From the NCBI GenBank assembly GCA_024403335.1, contig JAKSSA010000015.1, positions 1 through 40,339 on the forward strand: a DNA stretch of 40,339 nucleotides, in the 5' to 3' direction. Numbering within the stretch: position 1 is the first letter of the stretch; the number at the start of each line of letters is the position of its first letter. The stretch is from Lachnospiraceae bacterium (GTDB taxonomy: Bacteria > Bacillota > Clostridia > Lachnospirales > Lachnospiraceae). This document shows, piece after piece, positions 8,501 to 16,927 of this stretch. Both the position numbers and the translations under genes were made by a program. Below the pieces are notes generated by a model. That model saw only the letters and a list, made by a program, of their open reading frames with translations, was not told the origin of the DNA and made no database searches.

Positions 8501-9081
8501 TGGAAACATCTTTAATATTAATCATTATTGCCACTGCATTTGTGAATAATGTTGTATTGAGTCAGTTCCTTGGAATATGCTCTTTCCTTGGCGTTTCAAA
8601 GCAGGTAAAGACTTCTGCAAGTCTTGGTACCGCAGTATTATTTGTTATTACTTTATCTTCTGCAGTAACACATATTGTATATACACTTGTTTTGGCTCCT
8701 TTGAATCTTACTTTCTTAAAGACCATTGTGTTTATACTGGTAATTGCAGCACTTGTTCAGATAGTTGAAATGTTCTTGAAGAAGAAAGCTCCCCAGCTTC
8801 ATAAGTCTTTGGGAATTTATCTTCCTTTGATTACAACAAACTGTGCAGTTTTGGGTGTAGCATTAAAGAATGTTGACATGGAATATGGTTTTGCACAGAG
8901 TGTTACAGCAGGCTTTGGTACAGCACTTGGCTTCCTTATTGCCATCGTATTGCTGGCTGCCATTCGTGAACGTTTTGATGACAGCGATGTTCCTGAAGCA
9001 TTTAAGGGTGCTCCTATTGTTTTTGTTTCTGCAGCTTTAATGGCTATTGCATTTATTGGCTTTAGTGGAATTAAGTTTTAG
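8500..9081 (+). CDS. rnfA: Rnf complex subunit A
   Basis: This 193-aa integral membrane subunit of the RnfA/NqrE family has about six membrane segments. Cys27 (QFLGICSFLG) and Cys115 (TTNCAVLG) are the partners of the RnfE cysteines for the [2Fe-2S] cluster in the membrane. The length is typical. AAAGGAGG precedes the start, which overlaps the rnfE stop (TAATG), suggesting translational coupling. RnfA and RnfE form the inverted-topology core pair through which electrons cross the membrane. Confidence 0.96.
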   Translation: METSLILIIIATAFVNNVVLSQFLGICSFLGVSKQVKTSASLGTAVLFVITLSSAVTHIVYTLVLAPLNLTFLKTIVFILVIAALVQIVEMFLKKKAPQLHKSLGIYLPLITTNCAVLGVALKNVDMEYGFAQSVTAGFGTALGFLIAIVLLAAIRERFDDSDVPEAFKGAPIVFVSAALMAIAFIGFSGIKF

Positions 9082-9092
9082 GAGGAACAGAT

Positions 9093-9896
9093 ATGGATGC
9101 ATTTCTTGCAATTTTGATTGCCGTAGTGACCGTAACCGTACTTGGAATTTTGATAGGTACAGCTTTGGTAGCTGCAAGCAATAAATATCATGTAGAAACA
9201 GACCCCAGAGAAGAAAAGGTTCGTAATAATCTTCCAGGAAATAATTGTGGCGCCTGTGGTTTTGCAGGATGCGATGCAGTTGCAGCAGCAATTGCAGCAG
9301 GAAAAGCACCGGCAGATGCATGTCCTATTTGTTCACAGGAAGCTTTGGATAAAATAAGTGAAGTTATGGGTGTTGCGGCAAAAGAAGTAATCCCCATGGA
9401 AGCTTATGTTCATTGTGCAGGAACATGCGGACATGTTTCACAAAAGATTAATTATGTAGGAATTCAGGACTGTCGGGCAGCTGTTTTATCAGGCATTTCA
9501 ATTTGGGAATGTGATTATGGCTGCGTAGGACTTGGCACATGTGTAAAAGAATGTCCTTATAATGCAATTTCGGTTAAAGATGGTGTTGCCATAGTTAATT
9601 CAAAAAGATGCGTGGGATGTGGAAAGTGCGCAGCCGTATGCCCTAAAGGACTTATCAGTCTTGAAAGAAAAGATAAGAAGGTTGCAGTTCGCTGCTCAAA
9701 TCCCAATAAGGGTACAGCGGTTAAAAATGTATGTTCAGTAGGATGCTTAGGCTGCAGTATATGTACTAAGAAGTGCCCTACAGGCGCCATTTACATGAAC
9801 GGCAATACTCCTATGATAAATTATTCAAAATGTATCGGTTGCGGTACCTGTGCGGATGTATGTCCGAGAGGTATAATTAACCGTTTTGACAATTAA
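9093..9896 (+). CDS. rnfB: Rnf complex subunit B (ferredoxin-side Fe-S subunit)
   Basis: This 267-aa subunit accepts electrons from reduced ferredoxin. It has an N-terminal membrane anchor (about 4-28) and an Fe-S (Fes) domain with CGACGFAGC (C52, C55, C60) and C77. Four further cysteine clusters of ferredoxin type follow: CVGLGTCVKECP, CVGCGKCAAVCP, CLGCSICTKKCP and CIGCGTCADVCP. AGGAGG is 11 nt after the rnfA stop. This is the last rnf gene and gives the order C-DG-E-A-B, the clostridial CDGEAB order with D and G fused. Confidence 0.96.
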   Translation: MDAFLAILIAVVTVTVLGILIGTALVAASNKYHVETDPREEKVRNNLPGNNCGACGFAGCDAVAAAIAAGKAPADACPICSQEALDKISEVMGVAAKEVIPMEAYVHCAGTCGHVSQKINYVGIQDCRAAVLSGISIWECDYGCVGLGTCVKECPYNAISVKDGVAIVNSKRCVGCGKCAAVCPKGLISLERKDKKVAVRCSNPNKGTAVKNVCSVGCLGCSICTKKCPTGAIYMNGNTPMINYSKCIGCGTCADVCPRGIINRFDN

Positions 9897-9913
9897 TTGA
9901 AAAGAGAAGCAGA

Positions 9914-10435
9914 GTGGATAAAAGAAATAAAGGTATGGACATAACAAGAGTTGCGTATTGCGCCTTGTTTACCACACTTGCCCTGATATTGTCATATGTT
10001 GAAAGCAAGATCCCCGCACCGGTTCCGGTGCCGGGGGTCAAGCTTGGTTTGGCGAATCTGGCAATAATCATGGTTTTGTATGTTTACAGCTGGAAAGAGG
10101 CACTACTTGTTTCAGTATTGCGTATATTTCTTTCTTCGCTTCTTTTCGGCACAGCAATTACATTGTCTTTTAGTTTAGCCGGGGGCTTTGTCAGCTTACT
10201 GGTAATGATTGTTTTAAAGAAAACAAATCTGTTTCCTCTGATGGGTGTTTCAATGATTGGAGGAGTTGCACATAATTTTGGGCAGATGGTGGTTGCGGTT
10301 TTTATGGTGCAGACATTATCACTTGGATATTACTTCGCAATTCTGATGATTACCGGTGCGTTAACCGGACTGGTTATAGGATATGTCGGAGGATTGGCAT
10401 TAAAAACTTTGAAAAAAGTTATGATTAGACGATGA
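9914..10435 (+). CDS. Gx transporter family membrane protein
   Basis: This 173-aa hydrophobic protein has about five membrane segments. It resembles the family once annotated as heptaprenyl diphosphate synthase component I and now called Gx transporter. The N-terminal stretch PAPVPVPGVKLGLANLAII and the conserved GGVAHNFGQ motif support this. The family often sits next to apbE, rnf or FMN-bind genes, and a role in supplying a flavin precursor or other substrate has been suggested but not proven. I use the GTG at 9914 (AGAGAAG just upstream); an in-frame ATG at 9935 is the alternative. Its stop overlaps the apbE start (ATGA). Confidence 0.85.
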   Translation: MDKRNKGMDITRVAYCALFTTLALILSYVESKIPAPVPVPGVKLGLANLAIIMVLYVYSWKEALLVSVLRIFLSSLLFGTAITLSFSLAGGFVSLLVMIVLKKTNLFPLMGVSMIGGVAHNFGQMVVAVFMVQTLSLGYYFAILMITGALTGLVIGYVGGLALKTLKKVMIRR

Positions 10436-11700
10436 AGAAAAAAACCGGTAAAAAACAAATTAAGAGAAAATTTAACAGGCAAGATGCGACACTTTTGACC
10501 GCCTTGCTTGTTTTTGTATGTCTTCTTGTCGTATTTGTGGCAGCAATAGTAAAAAATGATTCAGGCTTTAAGGTAATTGAGAATGCAGGCAACACAAATA
10601 CGAACATAAATAAGGAAAATAATCAAGGCAGCTCAAACAGCAGTTTAAATGGCAGCAGCAATAACTCAAATAATATTAACAGCAATTCTGATAATACAAA
10701 TACTCAGGTTAATGATAACACTTTGTTTGAGGAAGCATTTTTTTCAATGGATACTTATATGTCAATAAAGTGTTATGGTGCAAACGGTGAAGAAGGTGCA
10801 AAAAAAGCAAGGTCGGAAGTGGAAAAACTTGATGTTTTGCTTACGGCTGTCGGTGAAGAAGGTGCAGGTGTACAAGGCTCGTATGAAACTTCAGAGATTT
10901 TAAGACTAAACCGGGACGGCAGTGCAATTGTTGGTGAGGATGTGCTTTCAATGCTTGAAACAGCACAGAGGGTTTCTGAGAGAACAAACGGCTTGTACGA
11001 TTTGACGGTATATCCGCTGATTGATTTGTGGGGATTTACAAGTCGAAAATATCATATTCCTTCAGAAGCTGAAATAGAAGAAGTGCTTAAAAAAGTAGAT
11101 TATAGAGGAATTAAAACAGAAAATAATAAAGTTTCGCTGAATAACGGACAGACTTTAGGACTTGGCAGTATTGCCAAAGGATATACTTCAGGAAAATGTG
11201 CTAAGATTATTGAAGCCTCCGGCGTTAAGTCTGCAATTTTATCCCTTGGAGGAAACATACAGTGCATAGGAACACGACCTAACGGTTCATTATGGCGTGT
11301 CGGAGTTAAGGATCCTAAAAACAGCGAAACGAATTTAATCGGTGTGCTTTCAGTAAAGGATGTTGCCGTAATAACTTCAGGAAGTTATGAACGATATTTT
11401 AAAGATGAAGACACCGGAAGAATATATCATCATATTATTGATCCTTCAAATGGGTATCCGACAGATAACGGACTGCTTTCAGTAACAATAGTAAGTAAAA
11501 ATGCAGCCTTGGCAGACGCGCTTTCAACGGCATGTTTTGTATTAGGAAAAGAAAATGCGATAAATTACTGGAAAAATTACGGAAATCTGTCCGGTGAAGA
11601 ATTTGAAATGATAATGATAAATGAAACTGAAATTATTGCAACAGAAGGCTTAAAAGACAGTTTCGAATGTCAGGAGAAGGTAAGTTTTATAAGCAGATAA
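10432..11700 (+). CDS. apbE: FAD:protein FMN transferase
   Basis: This 422-aa extracytosolic Mg-dependent flavin transferase moves FMN from FAD onto Thr/Ser of SGAT-type motifs. It has a basic N-terminus, a membrane anchor (about 20-42), an Asn/Ser-rich low-complexity linker (51-96) and the ApbE domain (about 100-410). Motifs seen are FSMDTYM (105-111), LGSIAKGY (244-251), SLGGNI (271-276), TSGSYERYF (315-323), HHIIDPSNGYP (333-343) and ADALSTA (361-367). Its targets in this operon would be the three FMN-bind domains of the exported reductase and the RnfD and RnfG parts of the fusion. No SD stands alone; the start overlaps the previous stop, so translation is probably coupled. Confidence 0.95.
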   Translation: MKKKTGKKQIKRKFNRQDATLLTALLVFVCLLVVFVAAIVKNDSGFKVIENAGNTNTNINKENNQGSSNSSLNGSSNNSNNINSNSDNTNTQVNDNTLFEEAFFSMDTYMSIKCYGANGEEGAKKARSEVEKLDVLLTAVGEEGAGVQGSYETSEILRLNRDGSAIVGEDVLSMLETAQRVSERTNGLYDLTVYPLIDLWGFTSRKYHIPSEAEIEEVLKKVDYRGIKTENNKVSLNNGQTLGLGSIAKGYTSGKCAKIIEASGVKSAILSLGGNIQCIGTRPNGSLWRVGVKDPKNSETNLIGVLSVKDVAVITSGSYERYFKDEDTGRIYHHIIDPSNGYPTDNGLLSVTIVSKNAALADALSTACFVLGKENAINYWKNYGNLSGEEFEMIMINETEIIATEGLKDSFECQEKVSFISR

Positions 11701-11738
11701 AAAAATACGGAATATGCAATCATATTGAAATTGAGAAT

Positions 11739-12254
11739 ATGCAATCAAAGAAGATAAAGTACTTGAAAATATTGTTTACGGCATTGACTATTGCATGGAT
11801 GGGACTGATTTTTTTTATGTCTTCAAGAAATGCAGAGCAGTCAACTGATGACAGCAATTTTGTTATAAGATTAATAGGAAAAATTTTTCATTCTGATTTC
11901 GAGGAATGGGACAGCACAAAAATCAATGATTATTTAGGCAGTTTATCGCTTATTGTCAGAAAAACGGCACACGCAGGTGAATATGCCGTTTTGTGTTTTT
12001 TTGCAGCACAATCGTTTTTACAATACTCAAACACCAAATTTTCGAGTAAATTGAAAATGATTATTGCAGGTTTTGTGACTTCGGTTTTATATGCAATTAC
12101 AGATGAAATACATCAAAGTTTTGTGCCGGGACGAGCATGCATGGCTGGAGATGTCCTGATAGATTCGTCAGGGGCATTTGCCATGGTAATACTTTTAATG
12201 CTGTTTTATGTATTAAGGCAGAAAACAGCAGGCAGGAAAATACATCAGGCATGA
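11739..12254 (+). CDS. VanZ-like membrane protein
   Basis: This protein of about 171 aa belongs to the VanZ-like family. It has four predicted membrane segments, the KTAHAGEYAVL motif (about 80-90) and the signature DEIHQSFVPGR with a following MAGDVLIDSSGA. VanZ relatives affect teicoplanin susceptibility or envelope biology, but most have no known role. An in-frame ATG at 11667, inside apbE, would add 24 residues. Neither start has a strong SD, so the N-terminus is uncertain. The gene follows apbE in the same direction and may be the last gene of the operon. Confidence 0.8.
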   Translation: MQSKKIKYLKILFTALTIAWMGLIFFMSSRNAEQSTDDSNFVIRLIGKIFHSDFEEWDSTKINDYLGSLSLIVRKTAHAGEYAVLCFFAAQSFLQYSNTKFSSKLKMIIAGFVTSVLYAITDEIHQSFVPGRACMAGDVLIDSSGAFAMVILLMLFYVLRQKTAGRKIHQA

Positions 12255-12454
12255 AAATCCTTGAACGCAAGAAAGTGAATGGTTAGAGTGAACCAAAACG
12301 AGAAGATGCGCAAAAAATAGTACTATAATATTACACAATTTGAAATAAATATTCAAAAAGGACTTTTATTTTTGTGAATATTATGTATAATAATTTATAT
12401 ATATCATATAAGAAATTTATATATGGTAGAACGCAAAAACTGGGGGGACAAAAA

Positions 12455-14908
12455 ATGAATGAGAAGAATGGAGCAGCAAAAGAATCGAAGCTTCAGTTTA
12501 AGATGGGGACAAAGATTTCATTACTGGTTTCTGCTATTATTCTGTTTATTTTGGCAGTAGTAGTTTTTAGCAGTACAATTAAGGCTTCTGACACACTGAC
12601 AAAAACTTATTTGAATTATTCGCAGAATTTAGCTGAAGAAGCAGCAAGTGGCGTAAACTTTGCAACAACCTTTGGTGAGGAAGCTTATGGCGGATATGCA
12701 ATGAATCTTGCAACCGAAGCGGCAGTCGCACTTAATTTTTCAAAAGAATTCGGTGAGAACGCATATTGTAATTTTTCACAAAATCTTGCTGAAGAAGCAG
12801 TTGTCGGGTTGGACCTTTGCACAGCTTTAGGTTTGCCGATGGATATGGAACGCATGACAGGAATTTTGTCAAATATTACGATTAAGGGCGTAGATGGTTC
12901 ATATGCATATATGGTTGACACCAACGGTATGATGCTTTGGCATCCTACGGAAAGCAAGATCGGTAAGTTGGTAGAAAATACAGCCGTAAGAGGTATAGTC
13001 GGAGAATTAAAGGCAGGAAAAGCAGTTGAGAACGGTTCTGTCATTTATCAGTATAACGGTGCGAAAAAACTTGCAGGTTATGCCCTGACTTTAGATAAGA
13101 AAATACTTGTTGTTACCGCTGATTATGAGGAATTCATGAAAATTGATTACGATTCACTTATCGGTAACATTGAAATAAACGGCGTTGAAGGCTCATATGC
13201 ATATTTTGTTTCAACAGGTGGCACAATGCTTTGGCATCCGACCAAAGAAAAGATAGGAAGCCCTGTTGAAAATGCTGCAGTTTCAGGACTTGTTGCAGAT
13301 ATGAAGAAGGGAAATACACCTTTAGATAACTACTGCATTTATGATTACAAAGGTTCAAAGAAACTTGCCGGTTATGCTTTGACAAGTGAAAGAAATATTG
13401 TTGTAGTTACCGCGGATTATGATAAGCTTGTGAATATTGATTATGATTTTTTAATCGGCAAGATTGAGATGTCAGGCGTTGAAGGTTCTTATGCATATAT
13501 GGTAAGCCCTGATGGTACAATGCTTTATCATAAAGATGCTTCAAAGATTGGCAAGCCGGTTGAAAATGCCGCAGTAAAGGGTATTGTAGAAAGACTTTCA
13601 AAAGGCGAAAAAGTTGAAAACGGTTCATGCACTTATGAATATAAGGGAGCTGAAAAGGTAGCCGGATATGCTTTTACAAGCAATGGAAATATTGTAATTG
13701 TAACTGCTGATAAAGATGTTATGATGAAAGATGTATCTTCAATGCGTTCATCTTTGATATTATATGGTGCAGTTTGCTTATTGGCAGCAGTTGCAATTGT
13801 ATTCTTTGCAACCAGATTCCAGATGTCAGGTTTGAAAGACTTGGTAAATGTTATTAATAAAACCGCAGCTTTTGATCTCAGAACAAATCCTAAAGCTCGA
13901 GCTTTGATGGGTAGAGGCGATGAAGTTGGAGAAATGGCAAGAGCAATCAGTGAAATGAGAGGAAATCTCCGTCAGATTGTCGGAATGATTGACAAAGCCG
14001 GTGATAATATTGATGAAAATGTCGGAAAACTTGAGCATATTATTGATGATGTAAATCTTCTTTGTCAGGACAATTCTGCTACCTCACAGCAGTTAGCGGC
14101 AGGAATGCAGGAAACCTCTGCTTCAACCACAAGCATTACGGTAAACATAAGCGATGTTTCGGAAAACGCAAAGGGTATTGAGAAGATGGCTGTAGAGGGT
14201 GCGGCTAATTCGGATAAGGTTCTTGAAAGAGCTGTTGATTTGGCAGCAAAGACTCAGGCAGCAAGTAAAAAGACTATTGAGATTTACGAAGCAGTTAAAG
14301 AAAAGTCAACCAAGGCAATTGAAGCTTCTAAGGCTGTAAACAAGATTAATGAGCTTACCGGTACGATTATGGCGATTTCGTCTCAAACCAGCTTACTTTC
14401 ACTTAATGCAAGCATAGAAGCAGCAAGAGCCGGAGAAGCCGGCAGAGGTTTTGCGGTAGTTGCATCTGAAATCAGTAATCTTGCAACACAGACTGCAACT
14501 GCTGTTAAGAATATCAGTGAAATTGTTAAGGTTGTTACTGAGGCAGTAGGACATCTTGCTGATTGCTTAACAGAAACCAACGGATTCCTTGAAACCAATG
14601 TACTTACCGACTATGCTGAGTTTGGAAAGGTAAGTGAGCAGTACAAAGAAGATGCAAATACATACGGTACTGACATGGTAAATGTTAAGAACAGCATTAC
14701 AGAACTTTCAAATCTTCTTTCAGATATTGTTATGGCTGTAAACGGTATTGATGCGACAATTTCAGAGGCTGCAACAGGAGTCGGAGATATTGCTGATAAG
14801 ACTACAAGCATGGTTAATGAAACTTCAGGAAGCGCTGAAATGGTTGATGCCTGCAAGAATGATGTAAAAGAGCTTCAGGAAATTATTGACAGATTTGTTT
14901 TCAAGTAA
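12455..14908 (+). CDS. Methyl-accepting chemotaxis protein with three tandem Cache-like repeats
   Basis: This is an 817-aa chemoreceptor. After TM1 (about 20-40) comes a stretch with two full and one partial 26-residue repeats (N-L-A-x-E-A..., about 57-125). Three sensor repeats follow with an exact 98-residue period: the GVxGSYAY motif is at 145, 243 and 341. Each repeat contains GTMLWHPT-like, KIGxPVENAAV, LAGYAxT and VVTAD elements typical of single-Cache domains. TM2 (about 431-454) leads to a HAMP-like segment and the cytoplasmic coiled coil. The signalling tip [20 protein letters not shown] is near 640-660. I start at 12455 because GGGGGGAC lies at 12442-12449; an upstream in-frame GTG at 12374 lacks an SD. 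The ligand is unknown. Confidence 0.93.
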   Translation: MNEKNGAAKESKLQFKMGTKISLLVSAIILFILAVVVFSSTIKASDTLTKTYLNYSQNLAEEAASGVNFATTFGEEAYGGYAMNLATEAAVALNFSKEFGENAYCNFSQNLAEEAVVGLDLCTALGLPMDMERMTGILSNITIKGVDGSYAYMVDTNGMMLWHPTESKIGKLVENTAVRGIVGELKAGKAVENGSVIYQYNGAKKLAGYALTLDKKILVVTADYEEFMKIDYDSLIGNIEINGVEGSYAYFVSTGGTMLWHPTKEKIGSPVENAAVSGLVADMKKGNTPLDNYCIYDYKGSKKLAGYALTSERNIVVVTADYDKLVNIDYDFLIGKIEMSGVEGSYAYMVSPDGTMLYHKDASKIGKPVENAAVKGIVERLSKGEKVENGSCTYEYKGAEKVAGYAFTSNGNIVIVTADKDVMMKDVSSMRSSLILYGAVCLLAAVAIVFFATRFQMSGLKDLVNVINKTAAFDLRTNPKARALMGRGDEVGEMARAISEMRGNLRQIVGMIDKAGDNIDENVGKLEHIIDDVNLLCQDNSATSQQLAAGMQETSASTTSITVNISDVSENAKGIEKMAVEGAANSDKVLERAVDLAAKTQAASKKTIEIYEAVKEKSTKAIEASKAVNKINELTGTIMAISSQTSLLSLNASIEAARAGEAGRGFAVVASEISNLATQTATAVKNISEIVKVVTEAVGHLADCLTETNGFLETNVLTDYAEFGKVSEQYKEDANTYGTDMVNVKNSITELSNLLSDIVMAVNGIDATISEAATGVGDIADKTTSMVNETSGSAEMVDACKNDVKELQEIIDRFVFK

Positions 14909-15000
14909 AATAATTGTCAGGAAAATCCGGTAAAGAATAAGAATAAAGATGTAAACAGAAATAAGGACAAAAAACAGAAATAAAAAACAGAAGTAAGAAA

Positions 15001-15037
15001 AACAGGGTAATGTTTTCACATTACTCTGTTTTTTGTT
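15001..15037 (+). terminator. Bidirectional terminator between receptor and amidase genes
   Basis: A 12-bp stem AACAGGGTAATG / CATTACTCTGTT (one G-T pair) with a 6-nt loop is followed by a run of T on the plus strand and preceded by A-rich DNA. It can end transcription of the plus-strand receptor gene. The stop codon of the minus-strand amidase lies inside the stem. Confidence 0.8.
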
Positions 15038-16091
15038 TAAAGTAAGCATCAATTCCGTTTGCAATACCCTCGCACATCAGATAAATATTATCATCATTGG
15101 CAAGATATGCATCATCTTCTGCGTTGCTTAAGTACCCAAGTTCAGTAAAGATAACAGGGACACAAGACCAGTTAATGCCGGTGTAAGTATCGCTGTAATA
15201 AACACCTTTGTTTACAAACTCTGTTTTTTCACAAACCGCATCAATTACAAGTTTGGCAAGCAGGGAGCTGTCATTATAAAGTTCGGGATGATAAGGATTG
15301 TTTTTTGTAGCGCATATGGTTTCTGCACCTTTTTTCGCTTCATTTGATGAGCTGTTATGATGTAAATGGATTAGCAAATCGCAATTGTTTTCGTTGGCTA
15401 TTTGAGCTCTTTCTATATTACTTATATTAATCATTTCGGTTTCTCTTGTTAAAAGAACTTTATAACCGCGTTCACCAAGTATGTTGCGAAGGATTAAGGC
15501 CACCTTTAAATTAAGAACAGACTCTCTACCTGAAAGCTCACCTGCAGCGCCGTAGGAGACTTTCTTTTTGGTTACTGAAGAACCGGGCCCGTCCGGCTCC
15601 TGCTCTGTATTACTGTTATGCTGATGTCCCGGATTTAAGCAGATAAATCCTTTGGCTTCTTCAATTGGAATATCAATATAAGTGGAAATAATGCCTGTCT
15701 CAGAATTTGGTGTATTTGTAGCAGTAGGAGTTAAGGTGTTGGCAGGCGTGGGCGTTAATGTATTAGTCGGATATGGCGTTTTGGAAGGAGTTAACGCTTT
15801 AGCAGGCGTGGGCGTTAAAGCAGGGGATAAAGTGTTAGTGGGTGTGGGCGTTAAAGCAGGGGATAAAGTGTTAGTGGGCGTGGGCGTTAAAGTTGGAGTA
15901 GAAGTTAAGTCTTGAGTTAAAGCATCTGTTAAAGCAGGGGATAAGTCCTGAATTAAAGCATTTGTAAGCACAGGAACTTGTGAAGGAATTATTTCTCCTT
16001 CATTGGTTTCGCTGCATCCTGCAAATACAAACGGAACGGTAATTAATAGAATTGTTAAGATGTATGAAATAATTTTGTGTTTAATGCTCAT
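15021..16091 (-). CDS. N-acetylmuramoyl-L-alanine amidase lipoprotein (Amidase_3)
   Basis: This 356-aa zinc amidase would cleave the lactyl-L-Ala bond of peptidoglycan. It has a lipoprotein signal peptide with lipobox FAGC (Cys25), then a long Pro/Thr/Leu-rich repeat linker (about 35-130, units like LTPTPTNTLSPA) that would reach through the wall, then the catalytic domain (about 147-352). Zinc-site motifs are LNPGHQ (where DPGHGG is usual), GRESVLNLKVA (Glu), HLHHNSS (where SIHANA is usual) and the catalytic-Glu motif VIFTELGYLSN. The first motif departs from the family norm. The gene is monocistronic and convergent with the receptor gene. A family assignment to amidase_3 is firm; the physiological role (division, sporulation or remodelling) is not. 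Confidence 0.9.
   Translation of the reverse strand: MSIKHKIISYILTILLITVPFVFAGCSETNEGEIIPSQVPVLTNALIQDLSPALTDALTQDLTSTPTLTPTPTNTLSPALTPTPTNTLSPALTPTPAKALTPSKTPYPTNTLTPTPANTLTPTATNTPNSETGIISTYIDIPIEEAKGFICLNPGHQHNSNTEQEPDGPGSSVTKKKVSYGAAGELSGRESVLNLKVALILRNILGERGYKVLLTRETEMINISNIERAQIANENNCDLLIHLHHNSSSNEAKKGAETICATKNNPYHPELYNDSSLLAKLVIDAVCEKTEFVNKGVYYSDTYTGINWSCVPVIFTELGYLSNAEDDAYLANDDNIYLMCEGIANGIDAYFKQKTE
15725..15915 (-). repeat. Degenerate coding repeats in the amidase linker
   Basis: Imperfect 12- to 36-bp direct repeats encode the Thr/Pro-rich linker. The longest exact-looking unit, around 15800-15890, reads on the plus strand as GGCGTTAAAGCAGGGGATAA followed by AGTGTTAGTGGG and is repeated. 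Such arrays are prone to length change. Confidence 0.75.
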
Positions 16092-16160
16092 ATTAATCCT
16101 TTGCGGTATTTTCTGACTTTTGCGATATTTTTATCAGCAATTAATCTTTTGCTAAACTAA

Positions 16161-16189
16161 ATCTTATCTTTTATTCAAATAAACGTCAA
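16161..16189 (-). promoter_or_regulatory. Promoter of the amidase gene
   Basis: On the minus strand, -35 TTGACG (16189-16184), a 17-bp spacer and -10 TAAGAT (16166-16161) lie about 70 nt before the amidase ATG at 16091. The match to the sigma-A consensus is good. Confidence 0.65.
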
Positions 16190-16281
16190 TATAAAAAAGT
16201 GAGTGAATATTAACATAAAAACGAGGCTGAAGTGAAAAGTTTATTTCCATTTGGAAAAAGAAATATAGTGAAAGAAATATA

Positions 16282-16310
16282 GTGAAAAAATGGAATAAAA
16301 GTAATATAAT
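16282..16310 (+). promoter_or_regulatory. Probable promoter of the flavin reductase gene
   Basis: A -35-like GTGAAA (16282-16287), a 17-bp spacer and a perfect -10 TATAAT (16305-16310) precede the ATG at 16347. Just upstream are an inverted repeat TTTCCA-TT-TGGAAA (16244-16257) and a 14-bp direct repeat (AAAGAAATATAGTG, about 16257-16284), either of which could be a regulator site. Confidence 0.5.
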
Positions 16311-16346
16311 TAGATTTCAGAATATTGAAGTGAGGAGATTTTAATC

Positions 16347-16895
16347 ATGAGAAAAAATTTTGGAGTAAAGCCTTTTGTGTATCCTATGCCTGTACTTATC
16401 ATTGCAACCTATGATGAGAATGGCGTGCCCAATGCTATGAATGCTGCATGGGGATGCATTACCGACATGAATGAAATAAGTATCAGCATGGGAAAGCATA
16501 AGACAACAGAGAATATGGCAAAGACCGGCGCATTCACCGTATCCTTTGCAACAGAGGATACAGTGGTGGGAAGTGATTACGTAGGAATTGCTTCAGGAAG
16601 TCAGGTTCCCAATAAGTTTGAAAAAGCCGGATTTACTGCAACAAAAAGTGAATTTGTCAATGCACCTTTAATCAATGAGCTTCCGATGGCATTGGAATGT
16701 AAGGTTAAAAGTTTTGAAAATGGTATATTGATTGGTGAAATCGTAAATGTTAACGCTGATGAAAGCATCCTTACAAACGGAACCGTAGATCCAATGAAGC
16801 TTAAACCGATTACATATGATCCTGTAAACCACAAGTATATCGGGCTTGGCAAGGTTGTTGGCAACGCTTTTTCTGATGGCAAGAAGCTTATGTAA
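16347..16895 (+). CDS. Flavin reductase family protein (flavoredoxin-like)
   Basis: This 182-aa protein has the FMN-binding split-barrel fold of flavin reductase-like/flavoredoxin proteins. Supporting motifs are an N-terminal PFVYPMPVLII, NAMNAAWGCITDMNEISISM, and HKTTENMAKTGAFTVSF, the usual FMN-contacting region. In anaerobes these proteins pass electrons from ferredoxin or NAD(P)H to small acceptors; the partner here is unknown. GAGGAG sits before the ATG. The gene is followed by a MATE transporter 32 nt later and is probably cotranscribed with it. Confidence 0.88.
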   Translation: MRKNFGVKPFVYPMPVLIIATYDENGVPNAMNAAWGCITDMNEISISMGKHKTTENMAKTGAFTVSFATEDTVVGSDYVGIASGSQVPNKFEKAGFTATKSEFVNAPLINELPMALECKVKSFENGILIGEIVNVNADESILTNGTVDPMKLKPITYDPVNHKYIGLGKVVGNAFSDGKKLM

Positions 16896-16927
16896 ATTTA
16901 AAGGAATAGATTTATTCAGGTGAGAAA

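Noticed and set aside
15682-15915. A Val/Gly-rich plus-strand frame and a repeat array that resembles a CRISPR at first sight
   Set aside because: The repeats are imperfect, in frame with the amidase linker on the other strand and have no unique spacers.
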